NCBI RefSeq assembly: GCF_039955095.1
Contig: NZ_CP154878.1
Location: forward strand, 1,922,001 to 1,986,000
Source: Limosilactobacillus sp. WILCCON 0051
GTDB lineage: Bacteria; Bacillota; Bacilli; Lactobacillales; Lactobacillaceae
DNA length: 64,000 nt
Direction of reading: 5' to 3'
In this document: piece by piece, positions 40,930 through 51,053 of the stretch
Layout of the letters: every line of letters starts with the position of its first letter
How positions within the stretch are numbered: position 1 is the first letter of the stretch
The notes under the pieces: model-generated
Databases searched by the model: none
Told to the model about the DNA's origin: nothing
What the model saw: the letters and a program-made list of their open reading frames with translations, nothing else
Program-made: the position numbers and the translations under genes

Positions 40930-42369
40930 ATGGAGCAAACGAACGAACATCAGGTTACCAAGAAAACCAATCTGTCAATTATTGGTATTGCCGGCCTGGC
41001 ATTTTGCGGTGTCTTGGTTGAAACCTCAATGAATGTTACGTTTCCAACTTTGATGCGTGATTTTCACCAAAGTCTAAATGCCGTTCAGTGGGTCACGACC
41101 GGCTATCTGCTGACTGTCGCCCTAACCGTTGTCCTGGCAGCTTTTCTGCAGCGTCGCTTTAAACTGCGCGGCTTGATTGCTGCATCTACTCTGGCATTTA
41201 TCACTGGCGGTCTGCTTTGTGCCCTGGCGCCTCAATTATGGATGCTGCTGTTAGGCCGTTTAATTCAAGGGATCAGTACTGGGCTGGCAATGCCGCTACT
41301 GTTTTTCGTCATTATGCAGCAGATTCCATTTGCCATGCAGGGAACCTACGCCGGCCTGGGTGGAATGGTAATCGGGCTGGCACCTTCTTTAGGACCAACT
41401 TATGGCGGCCTGGTTAATCAATTCATCAACTGGCGCGTGATTTTTTGGATCGTCCTGCCAATTGGGATCATTTTTGGCCTGATCGGGATTGCCAACATTC
41501 AGCAGATCGATCACCCAATTGCCGTCCGTTTCCAGTTTTTGCAGTATCTGCTGGTTGCCATTGGCTTCATCTGCCTGGAAATGGGACTAAACAGCGTTGG
41601 TACCAGCGGCTTTGGCTCACCAGCCTTTTACGGAAACGTCATTGTCGCAGTGGCTGCCTTGATTATGTTCGGCTACCTGACCTCGCATCGCAAACATCCG
41701 CTGGTCAATACCAATGTCTTTGCTGACCCGATCTATCTGCCATGTCTATTGCTGTATTTCATGGTTCAGTTCATTCAAATCGGTATGACGTTCCTTTTGC
41801 CAAACTGTGCTCAATTAACGCTGCACCAGAATTCTTTTGTCGCTGGCCTGATGCTCTTGCTCGGGGCACTGATCTCAGCTGTCCTGCTGCCGCTGACTGG
41901 CCGCCTGCTGGATCAATCAGGAATCAAGAAGCCGCTGATCTTTGGCGCGCTTTTTACCAACCTGGCCGTGATCTTGATGTATGCATTTAGCAGCCATCTC
42001 TCAATGTGGTCGCTGACGATCTTTTACGCGGTCTACATGGTCGGTTTCGGCTTCTTATTCAACAATGTCATGACCTATGGACTGCAGCATCTAAAACCGC
42101 AGCTGGTTGGTGATGGCAATGCCTTGTTCAGTACACTGCAGCAGTATGCCGGCTCAATCGGAACCGCCTGTGTCTCCACGATTCTAGCAATCACTGCTGC
42201 GCAAATGCCTCACCAAAGCACCGTCGTTCAGACTGCCATTGGGACCAAGTATTCATATGTTTTGTTTATCATTGGCGCCTTGATTATGGACGTTTTGATC
42301 ATTGATATCTGGAAGCAGATCGGTAAGGAAAAGCATTCATTCGAGCTGCTTGACCAAGATAAGCAGTAG
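40930..42369 (+). CDS. MFS drug:H+ antiporter, DHA2 (14-helix) family
   Basis: This ~479-residue efflux pump of the EmrB/QacA type has SIIGIAGLAFCGVLVETSMNVTFPTLM as helix 1 with the family D/E-x2-x-NVAxP-like pattern, then QWVTTGYLLTVAL. Motif C-like GLAPSLGPTYGGL follows, with about 14 hydrophobic helices. It probably exports lipophilic cations or drugs; the substrate is not predictable. ATG 40930 lies 14 nt after AAAGGGG, a long spacing, so a nearer non-ATG start is possible. A terminator stands in its leader and another follows it. Confidence 0.9.
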   Translation: MEQTNEHQVTKKTNLSIIGIAGLAFCGVLVETSMNVTFPTLMRDFHQSLNAVQWVTTGYLLTVALTVVLAAFLQRRFKLRGLIAASTLAFITGGLLCALAPQLWMLLLGRLIQGISTGLAMPLLFFVIMQQIPFAMQGTYAGLGGMVIGLAPSLGPTYGGLVNQFINWRVIFWIVLPIGIIFGLIGIANIQQIDHPIAVRFQFLQYLLVAIGFICLEMGLNSVGTSGFGSPAFYGNVIVAVAALIMFGYLTSHRKHPLVNTNVFADPIYLPCLLLYFMVQFIQIGMTFLLPNCAQLTLHQNSFVAGLMLLLGALISAVLLPLTGRLLDQSGIKKPLIFGALFTNLAVILMYAFSSHLSMWSLTIFYAVYMVGFGFLFNNVMTYGLQHLKPQLVGDGNALFSTLQQYAGSIGTACVSTILAITAAQMPHQSTVVQTAIGTKYSYVLFIIGALIMDVLIIDIWKQIGKEKHSFELLDQDKQ

Positions 42370-42397
42370 TTTTGATTGATAAGGATTCACATATGCA

Positions 42398-42446
42398 AAT
42401 AGCACTAGACTCAGACATCGAAAGCCTGAGCTAGTGCTATTTTTTG
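42398..42446 (+). terminator. Terminator of the MFS gene
   Basis: A perfect AATAGCACTAG / CTAGTGCTATT stem with inner CTCAG / CTGAG pairing is followed by TTTTT. Confidence 0.92.
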
Positions 42447-42601
42447 TAATTTGATAATGAAAACTTGGCTAGATACAGAAGACTCTGACAGTTGATCGAC
42501 ACCTCAAACTTATGACTGTCATTTCTAAGACGTCTAGCGTTCGCAACTGTTTATGATGTTTGTTCAAAAGCCAGCAGATCGGGATTGATTTGATCACGAA
42601 A

Positions 42602-42951
42602 TCGCTGAATTTGTGAAGGAAAACTGCTCGTGAACAGCTGATGGTCGGAAATTACCTACTATTCCTTGATTTTTCGCGGAAAGTAGGTAGCTGCATACGC
42701 GGTCTGCCTGACTTTACCTACTTCTGACGCCTTTTGTCGAAATAGTAGGTAATGTTGTATATTTACGGGGCGATTGGGCCAGACCGACTTTGTGAATTAC
42801 CTACTATTAGGCGATTTTTATCAAATAGTAGGTAATGTTAGGGACCCCTAACTCGATATACATTGATTTTTACCTACTTATACAGCGTTTTTTAAGAAAA
42901 GTAGGTAATGATTTTTTTATCATATGTTTTATGCAGGATTTTTTGCATAAT
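42602..42951 (+). repeat. Phased four-unit inverted-repeat element, copy C
   Basis: 39-bp units lie at 42652-42690, 42714-42752, 42797-42835 and 42870-42908, with start spacings 62, 83 and 73 bp. GTTAGGGACCCCTAAC lies at 42837-42852. The left mark TTTGTGAAGGAAA is at 42610-42622 and the right mark CATATG, TTATGCAG, T-tract, TTGCATAAT ends at 42951. It lies between convergent genes (MFS and ClC). The following 42952-43255 shows no gene. Confidence 0.92.
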
Positions 42952-43255
42952 ACGTGCCAAATGGGGTCATTATAACTGTTCAGTTTGCTCTCAACTGCCA
43001 TGACCACTGAGTAAGGCACTTATCATCAATGAGTCAGTCGCGGCAATCATTAGCTGGCCTAAATCGACTGCTGGCTGTTGCCAATGCTAAACTAGTTCAA
43101 TCATTACCACCATTGCTCAAGCATGTTGAACTATCAGCGAACTGCTTTCTTGTTGCTGTGAGCATCGGCCAAGCACAGGTTTGACGATCAGCGTTCAATG
43201 ATACTGACAGCGGTCAATTCCATTTCGAATGCTTGGCAAATCAATGACAATATCG

Positions 43256-44497
43256 TCAGTTACCCGACTTGTCTGCACTAATCGGCTTATCTTTGACAAA
43301 TCGTTTCATGAGTCGTTGTCCAGCCAGCCAAATCAGCATGAGCAAAATGGCGACCGGCCATAGATTCGTTGGGAAGAATAGCATCATGAAGATCCCGGCC
43401 AGCCAGATATTGCCCAGCAAGCTGATCCCAGAAGAAATCCCCACCAGCATTACGATCAAGGTAGTGTCGTTTGCTGGCAGCAGCTGGGCAATCGCGAAAC
43501 CATTCAGCAGCGCGGCAAAAACAATCGGGAAGATATTACCACCCGTCCAGCTGCCCCATAAACAGACGTCCAAAAAGAACAGCTTTAAAGCGGCCAGCCC
43601 CAGCAGCATCAATGTTGATTCCCGCAGCCCCAGACTAACGGCCCAATGCAGAGAATGCTGGCCAGAAAATAACAGCTGCGGGAAATACCAGGCAACAAAC
43701 GCCATTACGGCTGCCGCCATCACGACCCGCGCGCTTAGCCCTGGCTGCCAGAACCGCGTCAGCCAATCCTGCAGGTGCTGAGTCAGCCAGCGATATATTT
43801 TGCCAAACAGCCAGCCATACGCCATCAAAACCGGCATCAGCCAAAGCTCATGGACCTGCCAATGACTAGCACCAACCTTGGTGATAAAGCTTGGCTGATC
43901 GGTCAGCTGCACCATCAGCCAAAACAGTGCCACCCCATTGACAATCAGCAATCCATCAAACAGTTTCTTATGCTTGACGACTTGCTGCAGATGATTTTCC
44001 TCCTTGCCAGACAGCAGGTAGCGGTATGGACAGCAAAGCATGATTAGCTTCTGTTTCAAAGGCGCGTTTTGAAATGCAGCTTGATTTTTGGTTACCCAAC
44101 GCAGCTTGTCGGCTTCCCAGATCGAATAAGAGATGACAATCCCCACCAGCGTTGCTTCCGGCCCCACGCCAGCCCCAAACGCTAAAACGACCAGCGATGC
44201 CACCATATTGCGCCAGGCCTGCGTGTAGTCGACCGTGTGCGTCTGCCGCAGCTCGCCCATGACACTGTGCGCGTTATGCGGCACGTTGCCCCAATGCTTT
44301 TTTACGATCAGCAGTAGGCATGTACCGATTATGATCAATAGTTCGCGATAGTAACGAGCATCGTGCAAATGACGTGGTATCTCTTGCCAAAGCAGTTCCC
44401 AAAGTCCATTTTCAGTAAAAAGAAAGGCAAATGCTACCATGGCAATGCAGCCGCTCAGCACCAGCGCGTATAGAAACAGTCCCGTTTTTGCTTTCAT
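43256..44497 (-). CDS. ClC-family chloride channel/antiporter-like protein
   Basis: This 413-residue membrane protein with ClC topology carries the selectivity-filter-type motif GAGVGPEATLVG (about residues 108-119) and a late GSWTGGNIFPIVFAALLNG corresponding to the second filter region. About ten helices are visible. Bacterial relatives are H+/Cl- exchangers or fluoride exporters; the substrate here is not decided. It is transcribed divergently from the TetR gene, which may control it. Confidence 0.88.
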   Translation of the reverse strand: MKAKTGLFLYALVLSGCIAMVAFAFLFTENGLWELLWQEIPRHLHDARYYRELLIIIGTCLLLIVKKHWGNVPHNAHSVMGELRQTHTVDYTQAWRNMVASLVVLAFGAGVGPEATLVGIVISYSIWEADKLRWVTKNQAAFQNAPLKQKLIMLCCPYRYLLSGKEENHLQQVVKHKKLFDGLLIVNGVALFWLMVQLTDQPSFITKVGASHWQVHELWLMPVLMAYGWLFGKIYRWLTQHLQDWLTRFWQPGLSARVVMAAAVMAFVAWYFPQLLFSGQHSLHWAVSLGLRESTLMLLGLAALKLFFLDVCLWGSWTGGNIFPIVFAALLNGFAIAQLLPANDTTLIVMLVGISSGISLLGNIWLAGIFMMLFFPTNLWPVAILLMLIWLAGQRLMKRFVKDKPISADKSGN

Positions 44498-44609
44498 TTG
44501 TTCACCATTGACTTTTCAAAAATTTTAAGCAAGAATCATTTTAGAGACATTTGTTGCTTAATTCAATTGATTACCAGTATCTGCAACATGAAGGGAGTTT
44601 TGTCGCTTA

Positions 44610-45173
44610 ATGCGAAGAAAGAATACGACGTCGGCTATGATGTGCGACTATCTTGCACAAGCCTTATTGATCCTACTAAAAGACCATGAATTCGACCAGA
44701 TTACGATCAGCCAACTTACTGAAAAAGCCGGGGTTAATCGCTCAACCTACTATCGCCACTTTTCCAGCAAACAGCAGCTGGCCCAATACTACTACGCAAG
44801 ATTACTGGCCAAACATCGTCAGCATTTTGCCGCCAGTGCACCACTGACCTATCAAGCCTATCTGGAGTTTCTTTTCAATGAGCTCAAACAGCGCCAAAAC
44901 GATATCCTCATCCTTCATCATGCCGGCTTGAGCATTCAGCTGCTGCCAGTTCTTAAACAGAGCTTTCAGCAGTTTGAAAACGTCGAGCGCTGGCAGGCGG
45001 CCTACCATATTGGCGGCATCTATAATGGGTTGCTGACCTGGTTTGACGAGGAGATGCAGACAAGTCCTCAACAGCTGGCGGCCAAAGTCACTGATTTCAT
45101 ACCGGCAGAGATGCGGCTGCTGTTTAACGACATCACTTTTGGCGAGAAGCCCAATTCTTCAATTAAGTCCTAG
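44610..45173 (+). CDS. TetR/AcrR-family transcriptional regulator
   Basis: This 187-residue regulator has an N-terminal helix-turn-helix (ITISQLTEKAGVNRSTYYRHFSSKQQLAQYYY, about 32-63) and a variable C-terminal ligand domain. It is divergent from the ClC gene with a 112-bp gap, suggesting local control and autoregulation. The ATG has AAGGGAG only at a long distance, so the exact start is uncertain. Confidence 0.92.
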   Translation: MRRKNTTSAMMCDYLAQALLILLKDHEFDQITISQLTEKAGVNRSTYYRHFSSKQQLAQYYYARLLAKHRQHFAASAPLTYQAYLEFLFNELKQRQNDILILHHAGLSIQLLPVLKQSFQQFENVERWQAAYHIGGIYNGLLTWFDEEMQTSPQQLAAKVTDFIPAEMRLLFNDITFGEKPNSSIKS

Positions 45174-45268
45174 CCATTCCGCTGCTGAAGCCTAATCGGT
45201 GGAAGAATCCCCCTGCTTCAACAGTCAAATTTTACAAGCCAGGCCAATCAGAATCTTAATCGCAAGCT

Positions 45269-45329
45269 AAAAGCGCCACCTCAAGATGCAAGGCTGTTAT
45301 GACAAGCCCCGTCTGAGATGACGCTTTTA
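45269..45329. terminator. Bidirectional terminator between tetR and asnB
   Basis: AAAAGCG / CGCTTTT with adjacent CTCA / TGAG pairing spans about 60 bp between convergent genes. Confidence 0.6.
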
Positions 45330-45348
45330 TCTATTACGGCAATCTGCT

Positions 45349-46935
45349 TTATTCACCACTGGCACCATAGTTTTTGAGGACCCGTGCGCTTGGATCGTCA
45401 ACGTCACAGTTCTCCCATTCCTTGTTTGGCATCCAGAAGTCCTTGATCCATTTTGCTTTTCCCGGGAAATATTCCTCAAAAATATCGCGATACAGCAGCG
45501 ACTCTTTGGTAAATGGCGTGCAGTATGGATACTTTTCCTTGGCGTTGGCCACGTCTTCATCAGTGTAGAGCGTTTCGGCATAGTCCTTCAAGTCATCAAC
45601 CAATGAGTGACCAACCGCATCGCTAAAGGCCGCCTTTTCCCGCATGATGATGTCGTCTGGCAGATATCCCTGTCCAGCAAATGCTTGCCGCAGCAGATAC
45701 TTGCCCTTGTGATAGTGGTTCATCTTCAGTTCTGGATCAGTTGACAGCGCATATTCGACAAAGTCCAGGTCCGCAAATGGTACCCGGCCTTCCAAAGAGT
45801 TGGAGGAAATGCAGCGGTCAGCCCGCAAAACATCATACATGTACAGCTCGTGCACCCGTTTCAATGATTCTTTTTGGAATTCTTCCGCGTTGGGAGCAAA
45901 GTCCGTGTACTTGTAGCCAAACAGCTCATCAGAACATTCACCAGTCAAGATTACCTTCAAATCAGTGTTTTCATGAATGTTCTTGCAAAGCAGGTACATC
46001 CCGATTGAGGCCCGAATCGTCGTAATGTCCCAGGTTTCCAACTGGTAGATAACCTCATGCAAAGCGTTGAGCACGTCTTCTCGCGTCATGATAAATTCGG
46101 TATGGTCAGTTCCCAGATAGTCGGCAACCTCACGCGCGTACTTGAGATCGATCGGGTTGCGGTCCATCCCAATTGCAAAGGTCCGAATCGGCTTGCCCAA
46201 AAGCTTAGTAGCAATCGAGCAGACCAAGGATGAGTCCAGGCCACCAGACAGCAGGTAGCCAACAGGCGCATCAGAGTTTAGGCGCTTGCGAACGGCTTCA
46301 ACCAATTTTTCGCGCAGTGTGCTGGCTGCCGTGGCAAAATCGTCGGTCCGCATCTTCTGAACCGTCGTAGCGTCATGGTAACAGACGAACTTTTCACCAT
46401 CATAGTAGTAGCCTGGCGGGAATGGATAGATCTCATCGCAAAGATCCATCAGCGCCTTGGCAGTTGAGGCAAATGACATCTTATGCTCGCCTTTGGTATA
46501 ACCATAAAACATTGGTCGAATGCCAACTGGGTCGCGGGCGGCAACAACGCGCTTAGTGGTTTGGTCGTATAAGACAAAGGCAAATTCCGCGTCCAGCATC
46601 TTGCACATTGTATCCAGGCCATATTTCTTATAGAGTGGAATCAAGACTTCGCAGTCACTGTTGCTGACAAACTCATACTCTGGGGCCAAGTTCTTTTCCA
46701 ATGCATAATAGTTGTATATTTCGCCATTGCAGACCAAGATGCAGTCACCACTTACGAAAGGCTGCATCCCCCGCTCAGACAGGTCCATGATGGCCAGGCG
46801 ATTAAAGCCAAAGACCTTGTCATCCATTGAAATCGTCCGGGTCATATCAGGTCCACGATCGTTCAGCTTAGCCAAGGCATCCGCAAAAGCCTTGGGTGCA
46901 AACTCACTGGAACCAGCGGCTAAAAATCCACACAT
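45349..46935 (-). CDS. asnB: Glutamine-hydrolysing asparagine synthetase
   Basis: It converts aspartate, ATP and glutamine to asparagine. The 528-residue protein starts MCGFLAAG, so Cys2 is the glutaminase nucleophile after Met removal. The synthetase half has the PP-loop LSGGLDSSLVCSIA and GVRPMFYG-like IRPMFYG. Size fits the E. coli AsnB class (554) rather than the longer Bacillus forms. RBS GAGGAG precedes the ATG. TATACT at about 47 bp upstream could be the -10. No T-box was found in the 270-bp upstream gap. Confidence 0.95.
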   Translation of the reverse strand: MCGFLAAGSSEFAPKAFADALAKLNDRGPDMTRTISMDDKVFGFNRLAIMDLSERGMQPFVSGDCILVCNGEIYNYYALEKNLAPEYEFVSNSDCEVLIPLYKKYGLDTMCKMLDAEFAFVLYDQTTKRVVAARDPVGIRPMFYGYTKGEHKMSFASTAKALMDLCDEIYPFPPGYYYDGEKFVCYHDATTVQKMRTDDFATAASTLREKLVEAVRKRLNSDAPVGYLLSGGLDSSLVCSIATKLLGKPIRTFAIGMDRNPIDLKYAREVADYLGTDHTEFIMTREDVLNALHEVIYQLETWDITTIRASIGMYLLCKNIHENTDLKVILTGECSDELFGYKYTDFAPNAEEFQKESLKRVHELYMYDVLRADRCISSNSLEGRVPFADLDFVEYALSTDPELKMNHYHKGKYLLRQAFAGQGYLPDDIIMREKAAFSDAVGHSLVDDLKDYAETLYTDEDVANAKEKYPYCTPFTKESLLYRDIFEEYFPGKAKWIKDFWMPNKEWENCDVDDPSARVLKNYGASGE

Positions 46936-47206
46936 CTTGTTCTCCTCTTTCCTCTTAAAACATTAAATATTAAAATATAGTATATCGCACAGTTTGTTTT
47001 TAATAAACTTTTAATTTTAAGAAGAAGGTATTCTAAACTCGCTGGTACTTATTATTTAATTGTTTTTGCCGTACTGATTGTTAAAGATTATTAAGTCTGA
47101 TATTGCTTTTTCTAATTAATTGACGTTAAAACCGTTTTCAACAAATATTTATAAATATCCATAAATTTATGGCTGCCGCTACTGATTTTGAAAGGAACAC
47201 GCAAAA

Positions 47207-47710
47207 ATGCTGAAACACGAATATCATTCCCCATTAGGTACCATGACTATGCTGGCTGATGACGCCGCCTTGCATGGTCTCTGGTTCAACGACCAAAAAT
47301 ACTTTGGTGCCGACTACGCATTAGACGAAATTGCCGTTGGTGAAAATTCCATCATTAAACGCACAACAGCCTGGCTCGATCAGTATTTCGCAAAACAGGA
47401 TCCCGACCCGCATACCATTCCGCTGGCCTTAGAAACTACCCCCTATCGGCAGCGCATTCTAAATGCATTGCAGAAAGTCCCCGCTGGCAGCACCATCACC
47501 TATCAGGAACTGGGACAAAAAGCCGCGCCTGATCAAAGTATTTCAAAAGGAGCCGCGCGGGCAGTCGGTGGCGCCGTTGCCCACAACCCGATCCTGATTT
47601 TGGTACCCTGCCATCGCGTTATTGGCAGTGACGGTCGCCTGACTGGCTATGCTGCCGGCACCGCACGCAAGTTGGCTCTGCTGCAGTTGGAAGGCGTTGA
47701 TTGCAAATAG
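47207..47710 (+). CDS. ogt: Methylated-DNA--protein-cysteine methyltransferase
   Basis: It repairs O6-alkylguanine by suicidal transfer to its own Cys. The 167-residue protein has the active-site ILVPCHRVIG with Cys135, the recognition helix ARAVGGAVAHNP and the DNA-binding TITYQELGQKA. RBS AAAGGAAC. The last codons (GTTGATTGCAAATAG) belong to the first unit of a 36-bp tandem array that continues past the stop. Confidence 0.96.
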   Translation: MLKHEYHSPLGTMTMLADDAALHGLWFNDQKYFGADYALDEIAVGENSIIKRTTAWLDQYFAKQDPDPHTIPLALETTPYRQRILNALQKVPAGSTITYQELGQKAAPDQSISKGAARAVGGAVAHNPILILVPCHRVIGSDGRLTGYAAGTARKLALLQLEGVDCK

Positions 47711-47840
47711 CAGCGCCAATCGCAACGAGACATTGATTGCAAATAGCGGTGACAATCGCGACGAAACATTAATGGCAAATAGCAGTGACAATCGCGACGA
47801 AACATTAATGGCAAATAGCAGCGCCACATTGATTGCAAAC
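47703..47840. repeat. 36-bp tandem repeat starting at the ogt stop
   Basis: Units start GCAAATAGC at 47703, 47739, 47775 and 47811, period exactly 36 bp, the last one truncated. Each contains CAATCGC(A/G)ACGA(G/A)ACATT. The unit starts inside the last codons of ogt. Beyond, up to 48093, shorter related words (ACAAGAAAGG, AATCGCC) recur irregularly with no gene. Confidence 0.9.
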
Positions 47841-48093
47841 CAAAGCACGAATCAACAAGAAAGGCTGCGATTAATGGATTTGCATAAGTAACTTAGGCCA
47901 AGGTTATGAATCTGTAGAAAAGACGGCAATTAATAAATCAACAAGAAAGGGAGCAATGCAGACCAAAGCAATGAATCAATAATTAAGGCAGTCACAATCG
48001 CCTAACGCCAAGAAACGATCGCAAACGACCATAATCGCCAAAATTCTTAATCAAAGATGCGCCTTGCAGTCCAATGCCGAAACCGCGCTAAAT

Positions 48094-48132
48094 AAAAAAG
48101 ATCTCACCGAAACTTACGATGAGATCTTTTTT
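48094..48132. terminator. Terminator of the acetoin/diacetyl reductase gene (bidirectional)
   Basis: AAAAAAGATCTCA / TGAGATCTTTTTT pairs over about 13 bp with T-runs in both directions. Confidence 0.88.
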
Positions 48133-48143
48133 ATGAACTTATT

Positions 48144-49270
<1,127 letters not shown>

Positions 49271-49310
49271 AAATAAAAACAATCCTCATGATTCATCAAC
49301 ATGAGGATTG
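49271..49310 (-). terminator. Terminator of the three-repeat protein gene
   Basis: The minus strand CAATCCTCATG / CATGAGGATTG is followed by TTTTTATTTTTA, about 60 bp past the stop. Confidence 0.88.
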
Positions 49311-49371
49311 CTGAACAGATTTACGATTTACGCAGCCGATGCAAAGTATCCGCAATTTATATCAGGCAGCG

Positions 49372-50058
49372 CTACTGCAGCAGAATCTTTAAAAGTCGAT
49401 TCAACTCAGAATAAGACAGCTGCAGACGCTTTTTTAAGGTTTCCGTCGCGGGCATGGCATCATTATGCAGGTTTAGATAAGTCGAGTATTGATGAAGTCC
49501 ATTCAGTTCGTGCGCCTTCATATAGTCGATTACCAAAAACGTCAGATCGGCATTGGAATACCGGCTCCAACGACTGGTTTTACGAATGCTTTCACCGTAT
49601 TTGGCAGCATAGCGTTTCTTGAGTTCCTCAAAAGAAAAGCCATAGCGCATCAGCGAATCGTAGCTGACGCCCAGAACCGGTCGGCAGCGCAGACGAAAAT
49701 CCTTTACATTATAGAGCTTTTCGCGACGCATAAGTTCTAAGGCCCCATTTACGACCTGCTCACATGTCTGCGGGTCTGCCAAACGAATGGACTGCTTGGT
49801 ACCTAGATGCTTGCTGGCTCCCTTTTTACCATTTTGCGCAATGTTTTTCTTGGCATCATAACTAAATCCCAGGTCATGCATCAAATCGCTCCAAGACATT
49901 TTGGTGATCTGCATGGCACTGTTTGGCGAAGGCGCCTCGCCACGATGATAGCGATCTTGATAAACAGTGCGGCTAGGATTATTTTGAATACCCAAACGGA
50001 TGATTTCTTGTTTCAGCAGAACTTTAATGATTTCTGGATCAGCAGCTTTATGCGGCAT
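49372..50058 (-). CDS. Unrecognised 228-residue basic protein with internal repeats
   Basis: I do not recognise the family. The protein is basic, with no signal or membrane helix. Three similar segments recur, each ending in a short helix-like motif: MSWSDLMHDLGFSYD (about 53-67), VSYDSLMRYGFSFEEL (about 130-145) and LSYSELNRLL (near the C-terminus). The preceding parts share PxTxxxV or similar spacing. The architecture recalls repeat DNA-binding modules associated with homing endonucleases, but no nuclease domain is present. Single gene with its own strong terminator. Confidence 0.6.
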   Translation of the reverse strand: MPHKAADPEIIKVLLKQEIIRLGIQNNPSRTVYQDRYHRGEAPSPNSAMQITKMSWSDLMHDLGFSYDAKKNIAQNGKKGASKHLGTKQSIRLADPQTCEQVVNGALELMRREKLYNVKDFRLRCRPVLGVSYDSLMRYGFSFEELKKRYAAKYGESIRKTSRWSRYSNADLTFLVIDYMKAHELNGLHQYSTYLNLHNDAMPATETLKKRLQLSYSELNRLLKILLQ

Positions 50059-50414
50059 AACGACAACCTTCTTTCGTAAAAGGCTTTAGTCTAATGATAC
50101 CGTAATTCAAGCAAAAAATCCCCTAATCTCTTAAACTGATGATCGCTATCACGTTTAGCTGTCTGACATTTCGGTAAATAATTGACAGTAACTGTCAAGC
50201 CGCTATGTTCATCCACGTCATGTTTAATCGTAATGTCTCAGATTACCGCACTAAAGCTGGTTATTTGCATAAGACCAAGCATACCAAGCCGAACCGTTGA
50301 ACAATGCCGACCATCTTATCATTGCTAAATCTAGATGCCAAAAGCCAGCTTGCCGCAGACGCTATTTGATTCATACCAGACTCAGCCATGATGCTTCTTG
50401 ACTAGTTTGCATTT
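50059..50414. other. Gap without recognised features
   Basis: I see no gene, structured RNA, repeat or strong terminator between the 228-residue protein gene and the deacylase gene. It lies upstream of one and downstream of the other minus-strand gene. Confidence 0.4.
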
Positions 50415-50912
50415 TTAGATGGCAGCATAAGCGACCCGACAGCCATACTCGGTTAAAAATGAGCTCAAGACGTCCGCATCCAGCCAGACGGTCGCCGTAT
50501 TGGCATTGGCATGAACCCCAATCAAGCCGCCTTGAAAATCTTGGTCTAAGTAAACCTGCACTTGATGCTCAGTATCATTCAGCGCTCCCATCGGCGTTAC
50601 TGATCCTGGACGTAAAGCCAAATATTTCTCCATGTCTTCAGCTGAGGCAAAACTCAGATGCCGCGCTCCGATTTCTTTACGAAAGGCTTTCAGATCCACG
50701 CGCTTTTGCGGCATGATCGACACCAAGTAATAGTGTTGGTGCTTATCATCGCGCAGGAAAAGATTTTTGGCCGCCGTTTCTGGATGAATCAGATTCAAAT
50801 CCGCAATCTGGTCAATGCGATCAACTGCCGGATGCCGCTGCATTTCATAGTTGATCTGCTTTTCATCCAGCTTGGCTAACACGTTCTGAATTTTCTTTTC
50901 GTTTTCTTCCAT
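50415..50912 (-). CDS. YbaK/ProX-type aminoacyl-tRNA deacylase (ProXp-like)
   Basis: This 165-residue free-standing editing domain related to the prolyl-tRNA synthetase insertion clears mischarged tRNAs such as Ala-tRNA-Pro. Marks are the N-terminal KLDEKQINYEMQRHPAV, AAKNLFLRD, YYLVSIMPQKRVDLK with the conserved Lys, LRPGSVTPMGAL and GGLIGVHANANTATVWLD. Length fits the PrdX/ProXp-ala group. Single gene. Confidence 0.88.
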   Translation of the reverse strand: MEENEKKIQNVLAKLDEKQINYEMQRHPAVDRIDQIADLNLIHPETAAKNLFLRDDKHQHYYLVSIMPQKRVDLKAFRKEIGARHLSFASAEDMEKYLALRPGSVTPMGALNDTEHQVQVYLDQDFQGGLIGVHANANTATVWLDADVLSSFLTEYGCRVAYAAI

Positions 50913-51053
50913 ATCAATTCATCGCCTTTTGAGTTTTAGCATTGATTATAAGGCAGCTTATCGCTTTCAAGAGTCAGAATTTTTATTTTCTCAAAATTGC
51001 CAGTTTTTATTGCCGATTTTGGTAGTTTTAATCAAAACCAGGATGGCAATTGA

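Noticed and set aside
43256..44497. ClC gene checked for a fluoride riboswitch in its leader
   Set aside because: The 112-bp divergent gap shows no matching motif, so a fluoride-exporter assignment is not supported.
46936..47206. Upstream region of asnB checked for a T-box leader
   Set aside because: No specifier stem and no GGTGGnACCGCG-like antiterminator sequence is visible.
47703..47840. 36-bp units considered as short CRISPR-like repeats
   Set aside because: They are head-to-tail without spacers and begin inside ogt.
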